This document shows positions 1-5,424 of a stretch of DNA of 5,424 nt, piece after piece. The notes beneath the pieces were generated by a model. The model saw nothing but the letters and a program-made list of their open reading frames with translations, did no database searches and was not told where the DNA came from. The translations under genes and the position numbers were made by a program. The DNA is from Myxococcales bacterium (lineage in GTDB: Bacteria; Myxococcota_A; Polyangia; Fen-1088), in contig PMNO01000689.1 in assembly GCA_003161835.1 (NCBI GenBank), positions 1 to 5,424 on the forward strand, written 5' to 3'. The first letter of the stretch is position 1. The number at the start of each line of letters is the position of its first letter.

Positions 1-483
1 TTCGGGATCGCGGGCGAGGGCAGCCGCCGCCCTGACTACGAGCAAATGGCCGTCGACCTCGGGATTGGAGCGCGGGTCCGATTTCTGGGCATGGTCAAGG
101 ACATGACCTCCTTCTACGCGAGCTGCGATCTCCTGGTGTTGCCGTCGCGTTCCGAAGGTTGCCCCAACATCGTGCTCGAGGCCATGGCCATGAGGTTGCC
201 GGTGGTGGCCTCGGACACGATCGCCACGCGCGAGGTGGTGACGCACCTTCGTGACGGGTTCCTCTTCCCGGTCGGCAATATCGACAAGATGTGCGAGACC
301 GTCGAGGAGGCCTTGAGCGCCCCCGATCTGCGGGCCGCGATGGCCGCGAGAGCCCTGCGCAAGGTGCAAGGTCCGCTCAGCGCCGCGGCGAGCGCGTCCG
401 CCCTCGCCGAGATCGTCGAGGGCGTCCTCCTCGGGACTGCACCGCGCGAGGTCGCAGCCGCTGGGGCTGCGGCTGCGGGCTGA
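1..483 (+). CDS. GT4-family glycosyltransferase, C-terminal part (5' end outside window)
   Basis: The frame is open from base 1 to the TGA at 481-483, giving 160 residues; the Met at 46 is internal, not the start. The fragment is the C-terminal, nucleotide-sugar-binding Rossmann domain of a GT-B glycosyltransferase (Glycos_transf_1 type). Visible hallmarks, numbered from base 1, are IAGEGS near residues 3-8, VRFLGMV around 26-32, and the stretch SFYASCDLLVLPSRSEG. The EX7E motif follows, with E52 and E60 (bases 154-156 and 178-180), then EAMAMRLPVVASD and DGFLFPVGN. In this family the EX7E region contacts the sugar-nucleotide donor, and the enzyme transfers a sugar to a lipid or growing glycan at the cytoplasmic face of the inner membrane. 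The last 11 residues are Ala/Gly-rich and probably disordered. The exporter gene starts 20 bases downstream, so the two are probably co-transcribed. Donor and acceptor cannot be deduced, because the acceptor-binding N-terminal domain is missing from the window. Confidence 0.93.
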   Translation, partial: FGIAGEGSRRPDYEQMAVDLGIGARVRFLGMVKDMTSFYASCDLLVLPSRSEGCPNIVLEAMAMRLPVVASDTIATREVVTHLRDGFLFPVGNIDKMCETVEEALSAPDLRAAMAARALRKVQGPLSAAASASALAEIVEGVLLGTAPREVAAAGAAAAG

Positions 484-491
484 GGGATCTC

Positions 492-496
492 GGGGA
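492..496 (+). promoter_or_regulatory. Ribosome binding site of the MMPL exporter
   Basis: GGGGA lies 7 bases before the ATG at 504, in the short gap after the glycosyltransferase stop. It supports 504 as the start, although the frame stays open upstream to at least 291. Confidence 0.55.
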
Positions 497-503
497 CCGA
501 GCC

Positions 504-3020
504 ATGCAAGACTCGATAACGAATCCACGAGCTCCATTTCCCGTTCGGAGGCCGCGAGCGGTCCTTCTGGTCTCGGGCCTGGTGGCGCTTGGCGGCGCGG
601 TGCTCGCGGCGAGGCTGTCCATCAAGACCGACCTGGCGACGCTGCTGCCGCCAGGCGCGACATCGGTGCGCGATCTCGAGGACGTGCAGCGCCGGGCCCA
701 GGCATTCGGGAATCTGCTGGTCGGCATCGAGGCCACCGGCCCGGGTGCGCCGGCCGCGCGCGAGGCGGCGGCGGAACGGCTCATCCCTCGATTGCGGGCG
801 ATCGATCCCACCCTCGTCGCGGCGGTGGTCGCCGATGACGGAAGCCTGCGACGCCACCTGTGGGAGCATCGCTACCAATATGCGCCCATCGAGGATCTCC
901 GGCGCGCCCGCGACGAGCTGAACCACGCCGTCGCCAAGGCCAATCCGCTCTTCGTGGATCTGTCCGACGACGAGGAGGCGGGGCCCGACAGCGTCGCCAG
1001 CTTACGGGTCCGGATGGACCAGGCCGAGGCCCGCGCCGGGGCGCCGTCGCCGTTCGTGTCGAAGGACCGGCGCTTGCAGATGATCATCGTCCGCGCCACC
1101 TTCCCTTCCACCGACCTGGCGAGATCGCGCCGGCTCGCGGAGCAGGTGAACGCGGCGATCGCCGCCACGCGTGCCACGGGCCCCGCCGGGATCCGCATCG
1201 GCACCACCGGCGACATCGCGACCGTCATCATCGAGCAGAACGGGATCGTTCGAGGGATGACGCTCGCCACGCTGATCACGATCTGCCTGGTTGCGCTCGG
1301 ACTCTTGCTCTACTACCGGTCCATGGCGGCGCTGAGCGCGATCTTTTCGGCGCTGGCGATCGGCACCATCGCGACGCTGGGCTTTGCCCGGCTGACCGTG
1401 GGGCACCTGAACACCGCGACGGCGTTCCTCATCTCCATCGTGATCGGGAACGGGATCAACTTCCCGATGCTGGTGGTGGCTCGATATCTCGAGGAGCGCC
1501 GCCGGCAGGTGCCACACCTCGAGGCGGTCACACGGGCCTGTAGTGGCACCCGGCGAGGAACGACAGCCGCCGCTCTGACGGCGTTCGTCGCCTACGGCTC
1601 TCTCGTCGTCACGAACTTTCGCGGGTTCCGCGACTTTGGGATCATCGGCGCCGTCGGCATGCTGCTGTGCTGGATCTCTGCATACACCGTTGCGCCGGCC
1701 GTGATTTCGATCCTCGGGCGCCGGGGCCACTTCGCGCAGGTGGCGCCGGACCCCAGCATCGGCCGCTGGCTGACGGGGCTGCTCCCGCGACGCCCGGGCT
1801 GGGCGCTCGCCGGGCTCGGCCTGCTGGCGCCTGTGCTGATCGTGATGGCCGCTCGCTACGTCGCCTCCGACCCGATCGAGTACAACCTGCGCAACCTTCG
1901 TGCGAGCGGGGCCGAGGCCCACGAAGCGCGGGGGTGGCAAGCCAGGCTGGACGATGCCTTCGGGCGGGGTATCTCGGGCGGCTTCGTGGTCGCGCTCGAG
2001 CGCAGCGAGGACGTGCCCGCCCTGGCCCAGCGGCTGCGAGAGCTCACCGGGGCGCCCACCGGGCACCAGGCCGGCCCCTTGCTCGCGCGGGTATCCACGC
2101 TCGAGGAGCTCCTGCCCGGGCAGCAGGACCAGCAGCGGCGGATCTCCCTCTTGCGGGAGCTGCGCAGGACGATCGATCGCGAGGTCGGCCGGCTGCCGCA
2201 CGACACCGCGGCGAACGCCCTACGCCTGCGTCCACCAGACGGGCTCCGGCCCCTCGGGCCCGCCGATCTCCCGGCCGAGCTCACCCTGCAGTTCACGGAG
2301 AAGGACGGTCGAACGGGGCGCCTGATCTTCGCCAACACCGCCGAGATCGTGAACGGCTGGGACGGACGCCAGTTGACTGCCCTGTCGCGGAGTGTCCGGG
2401 CCATCGGGCTCCCGTCCGGTACCCGGGTCGCCGGCAGCGCCTTCGTGTTCGCGGACGTTGTCGAGGCCATACGGCGTGATGGCCCGCGGGCCACCATCGT
2501 GGCGTTCCTGGGCGTGCTCGTGGTGATCGGCCTGACGATGGGGATCGGTCGATATGGGCAGCTCACCGCCGTCTCGGCCATCCTGGGGACGACGGCGATG
2601 CTGGCGCTCTGCTCCGTGGCCGGCCTGAAGATCAACTTCCTCGACTTCGTGGCCTTGCCCCTCACCCTGGGCATCGGCACCGACTATGCCGCCAACGTGC
2701 TCAGCCGCGCGCGCGCGGAGGCCCACGGCGGCGCACGAGAAGCGGTCCTGACCACCGGCGGCGTGGTGGCGCTCTGCTCGTTCACCACCATCGTCGGTTA
2801 TGCCTCCCTCCTGGTGGCCGACAATGCCGGAATTCGCTCCTTCGGGATCGCGGCGATGCTCGGCGAGCTCACGTGCGTCACCGCCGGCGTGTGGGCAGCT
2901 CCCATGCTGCTCGACGCGTACGAGCGCCGCAAGGAGGAGGGCAGAAAGCCGGCCAAGCCCTTGCGGGCTCCAACCCTCCTGGGGTCGGTCGGTGGGAGAC
3001 CTGCACATGATAACGGGTGA
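504..3020 (+). CDS. MMPL/RND-family membrane exporter
   Basis: This 838-residue inner-membrane protein has the duplicated RND/MMPL architecture. One membrane helix lies near residues 19-37, followed by a large periplasmic loop (about 38-250). Five helices follow between about 252 and 404, then a helix at about 432-451. A second periplasmic loop spans about 452-660, and five helices lie between about 663 and 803, ending in a short basic cytoplasmic tail. The loop start SIKTDLATLLPP is typical of this group. The second signature helix reads LGIGTDYAANVLSR (D727, Y728). The matching first-repeat site reads IGNGINFPMLVVARY, with Asn319-Phe320 instead of Asp-Tyr/Phe. MMPL relatives (MmpL3, HpnN) move lipids or glycolipids toward the outer envelope using the proton gradient. 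ATG 504 was chosen because it follows GGGGA, lies just after the upstream stop, and leaves a short basic tail before helix 1; the longer frame from 291 would overlap the glycosyltransferase. HpnN is a possible relative, but no hopanoid gene is visible, so no symbol is given. Confidence 0.9.
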   Translation: MQDSITNPRAPFPVRRPRAVLLVSGLVALGGAVLAARLSIKTDLATLLPPGATSVRDLEDVQRRAQAFGNLLVGIEATGPGAPAAREAAAERLIPRLRAIDPTLVAAVVADDGSLRRHLWEHRYQYAPIEDLRRARDELNHAVAKANPLFVDLSDDEEAGPDSVASLRVRMDQAEARAGAPSPFVSKDRRLQMIIVRATFPSTDLARSRRLAEQVNAAIAATRATGPAGIRIGTTGDIATVIIEQNGIVRGMTLATLITICLVALGLLLYYRSMAALSAIFSALAIGTIATLGFARLTVGHLNTATAFLISIVIGNGINFPMLVVARYLEERRRQVPHLEAVTRACSGTRRGTTAAALTAFVAYGSLVVTNFRGFRDFGIIGAVGMLLCWISAYTVAPAVISILGRRGHFAQVAPDPSIGRWLTGLLPRRPGWALAGLGLLAPVLIVMAARYVASDPIEYNLRNLRASGAEAHEARGWQARLDDAFGRGISGGFVVALERSEDVPALAQRLRELTGAPTGHQAGPLLARVSTLEELLPGQQDQQRRISLLRELRRTIDREVGRLPHDTAANALRLRPPDGLRPLGPADLPAELTLQFTEKDGRTGRLIFANTAEIVNGWDGRQLTALSRSVRAIGLPSGTRVAGSAFVFADVVEAIRRDGPRATIVAFLGVLVVIGLTMGIGRYGQLTAVSAILGTTAMLALCSVAGLKINFLDFVALPLTLGIGTDYAANVLSRARAEAHGGAREAVLTTGGVVALCSFTTIVGYASLLVADNAGIRSFGIAAMLGELTCVTAGVWAAPMLLDAYERRKEEGRKPAKPLRAPTLLGSVGGRPAHDNG
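2994..2998 (+). promoter_or_regulatory. Ribosome binding site of the flippase-like protein
   Basis: GGGAG inside the last codons of the exporter gene ends 8 bases before ATG 3007. It decides this start over the later in-frame ATG at 3064 and the upstream ATG at 2800 deep inside the exporter gene. Confidence 0.5.
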
Positions 3021-4080
3021 GATCGAGCTGGTATCGGTGCCCCACCGCGGAACCGTGGCTGCCATGGCGGCCGCGGCGCCCGTGGCTTCAACAGCCCGAT
3101 CGCCCTGGTGGCGGCGTGGTGCCATGCTCGTGGGTGCGGCTGGCCTGGTGGCGCTGTCGAGATCACTGCCCCGCACCGACTGGCTGGCGCTGATCGCGCG
3201 GGTGGGGCCGATCTTCCCGCTCCTGTGCGGTGTGGCGATCGCCTTGATCTCTCTTTATGCACGTGGGCTCCGGGTCATCGTAGGTGGCGTCGTCGGCTGG
3301 GGACGCCTGACCTACAACCGCTTCGTCGGAGAGGCCTACAACGTGGTGATGCCTCTCGGTGACATCGGAGGCGACCCACTCCGAGTCATGGATCTCGCGG
3401 GGCAGGTGGGGACAGCTCGGGCTGTGCGGGCCATCGTGCTCGACCGCCTCACCTACGCGACATCTGGGCTCATCTTCTCGGCGTCGAGCTCGCTGGTGGC
3501 CGTGCGGGCCTTCGCCAGCTGGGACACTCGACTGCAGCATCTCCTCGTGGGGTACTCGAGCGTGGCCCTCCTGGCCGCCCTCGTCGTGTTCCTCCTGGCC
3601 ACGCGACCGGAGGCCGGGCGCTGGGTGGTACACCTGCTTCACATGGCGAGGATCGAGCTCCCGGAGCTCCCGTCTCCTCTACCGATCCGCTCGTTCGCCC
3701 GCGCGCTCGGATGGAACCTGCTGGGGCGGGCCGGTGTCCTGGTGGAGGTCGGGCTCTTGCTGCTGGCGCTCGGCCAGCCGGTGCGGTTGGCGGCGATCGT
3801 CGCCATCGGCGCGCTGCTCTCCGTGACCGGGATGGTCTTCTTCTTTGTTCCGAACGGGATTGGCGTCAACGAGGGGGCCGCCGTCTTCGCCCTCAAGCTG
3901 ACGGGCTACGACGAAGCCGTGGGTCTCACGATCGGCTTCACCCGTCGCGTTCGGCAGCTGACCCTGGCCGCGGCCGGAGTCCTGCTGAGCGGGCTGTTGC
4001 ATCGAGGGCCGGCCAGGTCGGTGCAACGGGCCGGGATCGAGGAGGAGCCGGCACCGGCGCCCATCGGACCGATCCGTTGA
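3007..4080 (+). CDS. Flippase-like LPG_synthase_TM / UPF0104 integral membrane protein
   Basis: The protein has 357 residues, close to the usual length of stand-alone LPG_synthase_TM proteins (the fold shared by the MprF flippase domain, AglD and HpnL). A cytoplasmic, Ala-rich N-terminus of about 36 residues precedes hydrophobic segments near 38-51, 67-84, 145-168, 178-198, 235-255, 260-281 and 315-331. Family landmarks are present: an N-x-x-x-P-x-G-D-x-G-G-D-P-x-R pattern at 112-126 (NVVMPLGDIGGDPLR), LDRL at 145-148, and FFFVPNGIGVNEGA at 278-291 with its conserved Pro-Gly-Glu. Members act on lipid-linked substrates in the inner membrane, as flippases or lipid modifiers; which applies here is unknown. 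The ATG lies 14 bases inside the exporter gene, a layout suggesting translational coupling. With the upstream glycosyltransferase and MMPL protein it fits an envelope lipid or glycolipid assembly and export unit. The C-terminal tail (about 333-357) is charged and Pro-rich. HpnL is the nearest named relative considered, but the context does not establish it. Confidence 0.88.
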   Translation: MITGEIELVSVPHRGTVAAMAAAAPVASTARSPWWRRGAMLVGAAGLVALSRSLPRTDWLALIARVGPIFPLLCGVAIALISLYARGLRVIVGGVVGWGRLTYNRFVGEAYNVVMPLGDIGGDPLRVMDLAGQVGTARAVRAIVLDRLTYATSGLIFSASSSLVAVRAFASWDTRLQHLLVGYSSVALLAALVVFLLATRPEAGRWVVHLLHMARIELPELPSPLPIRSFARALGWNLLGRAGVLVEVGLLLLALGQPVRLAAIVAIGALLSVTGMVFFFVPNGIGVNEGAAVFALKLTGYDEAVGLTIGFTRRVRQLTLAAAGVLLSGLLHRGPARSVQRAGIEEEPAPAPIGPIR

Positions 4081-4136
4081 TCGCTCACGGGGTCGGACGC
4101 CGCAGCGAGACGGAACGCGAGCGCCGGGCGGACATC

Positions 4137-4745
4137 TTGTGGTCGAAGGGGTTCAATGAATGGTTGGGCACCTTTCGTGATTGCACGCCCGGTGACATCC
4201 GGGCCGCCACGCACCGCCTTCCCGATTCGCTCGGTCCCCTCGTCAACAGCCAGAAGATTGTGACGGTCCGCGGAAGGCTGCAGCCTGATGCGCCCCTGTG
4301 CACACTGATGACATGCGGTGCCGCCAGGTGCTGCAACGGATGTTCCTTCTTTTGGCGATTGGTTCCCCGAGCGGAATGTCCGGCCCCAAGGTTCGACGTT
4401 CAGAGAAAGGGCGAGTACGGACCCATGCAAGGGGGAGCCCTGGACTGCCATGTGCCACAACTTCGCGCACACGCACCGGACGTCATCGTCGCGGGTCGGT
4501 TCGAGTTTGAAGGTCGCCGGATCGCGGACGCCGATGTTTGCCACGTCCGCTCGCCTCTTGGTGACTCGCAGGATTTGGGGGACGCTGACTACGTGCGACT
4601 CATGGCGCCCTCGCCACCGGGCAAGTCGATCAAGCTCCAACCTTGTCCGCCTGTTTCGCCGCCAAAGACTCCCGCAACGATCCCCAGGCCCCCACCGCCG
4701 GCTGTACCGCAATCGCCGGACGATGAGAAGCGACTAAATCTCTAG
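4137..4745 (+). CDS. Cysteine-rich hypothetical protein, start uncertain, possibly 5'-truncated
   Basis: The frame ends at TAG 4743-4745. Counted from the TTG at 4137 it has 202 residues and ten cysteines (16, 55, 60, 65, 66, 69, 81, 104, 135, 170). The core runs from IVTVRGRL (41-48) through CTLMTCG and a CC-N-G-C cluster (65-69) to IVAGRFEFEGRRIADADVC (117-135). The paired beta-like V-x-V-x-G-R-L and I-V-A-G-R-F segments around a cysteine cluster resemble small secreted or lipoprotein-like proteins of deltaproteobacteria; this is recognition by eye, not a search result. A Pro-rich tail covers about 170-192. No in-frame ATG occurs before the core, and the only starts are TTG 4077, TTG 4137, TTG 4164 and GTG 4260. 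None has a strong ribosome binding site, and no signal peptide is seen in any forward frame from 4081. Start 4137 is a compromise: GTG 4260 would discard CTPGDI (16-21), which looks like part of the domain. Codon use is less GC-biased than upstream. It may be a gene remnant. Function unknown. Confidence 0.5.
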   Translation: MWSKGFNEWLGTFRDCTPGDIRAATHRLPDSLGPLVNSQKIVTVRGRLQPDAPLCTLMTCGAARCCNGCSFFWRLVPRAECPAPRFDVQRKGEYGPMQGGALDCHVPQLRAHAPDVIVAGRFEFEGRRIADADVCHVRSPLGDSQDLGDADYVRLMAPSPPGKSIKLQPCPPVSPPKTPATIPRPPPPAVPQSPDDEKRLNL

Positions 4746-4747
4746 GG

Positions 4748-4765
4748 GGGGCCGGATGCTGCCCC
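4748..4765. terminator. Weak GC hairpin between convergent genes
   Basis: GGGGC (4748-4752) pairs with GCCCC (4761-4765) around an 8-base loop, in the 47-base gap between the convergent cysteine-rich and cytochrome genes. On the + strand GGTTT follows; there is no long T tract on either strand. The position suits a shared terminator, but the 5-bp stem is short. Confidence 0.25.
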
Positions 4766-4792
4766 GGTTTCTGGTCCGCGCCAATCCCGCGA

Positions 4793-5424
4793 TCACTTCG
4801 AACTGGCGTCCAGGCTTCTGAGGTACGCCGTCAAATCGGTCACCGATGCCGGAGCGGCTACGTAGAACGGATGCGGCGCCTTGATACCACGGGTAGCGTC
4901 GAACAGCCCTTCCAACGTGGCCACGGAATTGTCATGAAGGAATACGGGCTTCCGGGCCAGGTCCATCAGCAGGGGCAAAGCGCTGCCCCTCCTTAGGCCT
5001 CGAACACTGGCATTGATGACGATCATCTTGTCATCGAAGGTGTTGTCGGGGGTATTTTCGATGGGACTAAGAGGTAGATCGCGCACCGCGATCACGGTGG
5101 GCATGTCGCCTGGAAATATGGTCGTCATGTCGACGATATTGGGCGACACGATCTGGCTCTGGTCCACGTTGTGGCACTCCGTACACCGATTTTCTTTGGT
5201 CACGAAGACCGTTCGTCCCCGTGCCACAGCCGCCGCATCGGTCGCCACCCCCGTCGGCGCGGGAAGCATGCTCAGGTAGGCGTTCAAATCGAGCAGTTTC
5301 TGATTGTCGACCCGCACGCCCAGGACTCCATCCGCATCACCCGGTTGCGTCGCGGTTCCCTTGACGTAGGGATAGCCCACGACGCTGGTGGCAGCCAACA
5401 CCTCGGCGTAGTCGGAGACCATGG
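4793..5424 (-). CDS. c-type cytochrome, di-haem peroxidase-like, C-terminal part (5' end outside window)
   Basis: The stop is TGA at 4795-4793 on the minus strand, and the frame is still open at the right edge. The Met at 5422-5420 is probably internal, because no signal peptide follows it although a c-type cytochrome must be exported. Of the 209 residues counted from that Met, C80-T-E-C83-H84 (bases 5185-5171) is a CXXCH covalent haem site, preceded by ARGRTVFVTKENR, a common lead-in to a cytochrome c domain. The C-terminal part, RGLRRGSALPLLMDLARKP followed by FLHDNSVATLEGLFD (about 161-175), PHPFYV and the ending LTAYLRSL, is the pattern of the C-terminal domain in di-haem cytochrome c peroxidase/MauG-like proteins. 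A second haem site, if present, would be upstream of the window. The likely location is the periplasm, and the role is electron transfer or peroxidase-type redox chemistry; the substrate is unknown. The gene converges on the cysteine-rich frame, so it is not in the lipid/glycan operon. Confidence 0.87.
   Translation of the reverse strand, partial: MVSDYAEVLAATSVVGYPYVKGTATQPGDADGVLGVRVDNQKLLDLNAYLSMLPAPTGVATDAAAVARGRTVFVTKENRCTECHNVDQSQIVSPNIVDMTTIFPGDMPTVIAVRDLPLSPIENTPDNTFDDKMIVINASVRGLRRGSALPLLMDLARKPVFLHDNSVATLEGLFDATRGIKAPHPFYVAAPASVTDLTAYLRSLDASSK

Noticed and set aside
453..471. 7-bp inverted repeat (CGCAGCC / GGCTGCG, 5-base loop) at the end of the glycosyltransferase gene
   Set aside because: It lies within Ala/Gly codons of low complexity, has no T tract, and sits just before a closely spaced downstream gene, so a terminator is unlikely.
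291..503. N-terminal extension of the exporter from ATG 291
   Set aside because: The extension overlaps the glycosyltransferase out of frame and is Arg-rich. ATG 504 has a ribosome binding site and gives a normal MMPL N-terminus.
2706..2717. Alternating CG run that could form Z-DNA
   Set aside because: It encodes the Ser-Arg-Ala-Arg-Ala stretch just after the exporter's signature helix, and short CG runs are expected at this GC content.
504..4080. Assignment of the exporter and flippase as hopanoid proteins HpnN and HpnL
   Set aside because: Both families match broadly, but no squalene-hopene or other hpn gene is in the window and the exporter's first signature helix differs, so the specific names are not justified.
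4156..4263. Small 35-residue frame from ATG 4156 preceded by AAGGGG
   Set aside because: It overlaps the cysteine-rich frame, and its translation (MNGWAPFVIARP...) shows no recognisable feature. The purine-rich site is the only support.
114..4712. Long minus-strand open frames opposite the exporter and flippase genes (for example 1002-2201, 1856-2680, 2220-3176, 3906-4712)
   Set aside because: They lie antisense to well-supported genes. Their translations are Arg/Pro/Ala-rich and show no domain, as expected from high-GC shadow frames.

Overview
The window is GC-rich bacterial DNA with short intergenic gaps and co-directional, closely spaced genes. The gene set is a GT4 glycosyltransferase, an MMPL/RND exporter, an LPG_synthase_TM/UPF0104 membrane protein, a cysteine-rich protein and a c-type haem protein. 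It fits a high-GC Gram-negative such as a myxobacterial or deltaproteobacterial-type lineage. That placement is inference from composition and gene families; no RNA or marker gene is present to confirm it.

Positions 1-4080 (+ strand) look like one transcription unit. It starts with the C-terminal 160 residues of a GT4 glycosyltransferase that began before the window. Twenty bases later comes an 838-residue MMPL-type exporter. Overlapping its end by 14 bases is a 357-residue integral membrane protein of the flippase-like LPG_synthase_TM family. Making a glycosylated lipid or polymer (glycosyltransferase), moving or modifying it at the inner membrane (UPF0104 protein) and exporting it to the outer envelope (MMPL) is a coherent reading. 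The substrate cannot be read from the sequence.

Positions 4081-4745 hold a fourth + strand open frame in a less biased codon style. It encodes a ten-cysteine protein with a clear internal domain and a proline-rich tail, but no usable ATG start or signal peptide could be found. It looks 5'-truncated or has a non-standard start.

Positions 4793-5424 (- strand) carry the C-terminal 209 or more residues of a c-type cytochrome of the di-haem peroxidase-like group, with one CXXCH site. The gene runs off the right edge and converges on the cysteine-rich gene across a 47-base gap that contains a small GC hairpin.

No tRNA, rRNA, CRISPR array, insertion sequence or convincing promoter was seen. The most noteworthy points are the loss of the acidic residue in the first of the two MMPL signature helices, the apparently decapitated cysteine-rich gene, and the three-gene envelope lipid/glycan module.
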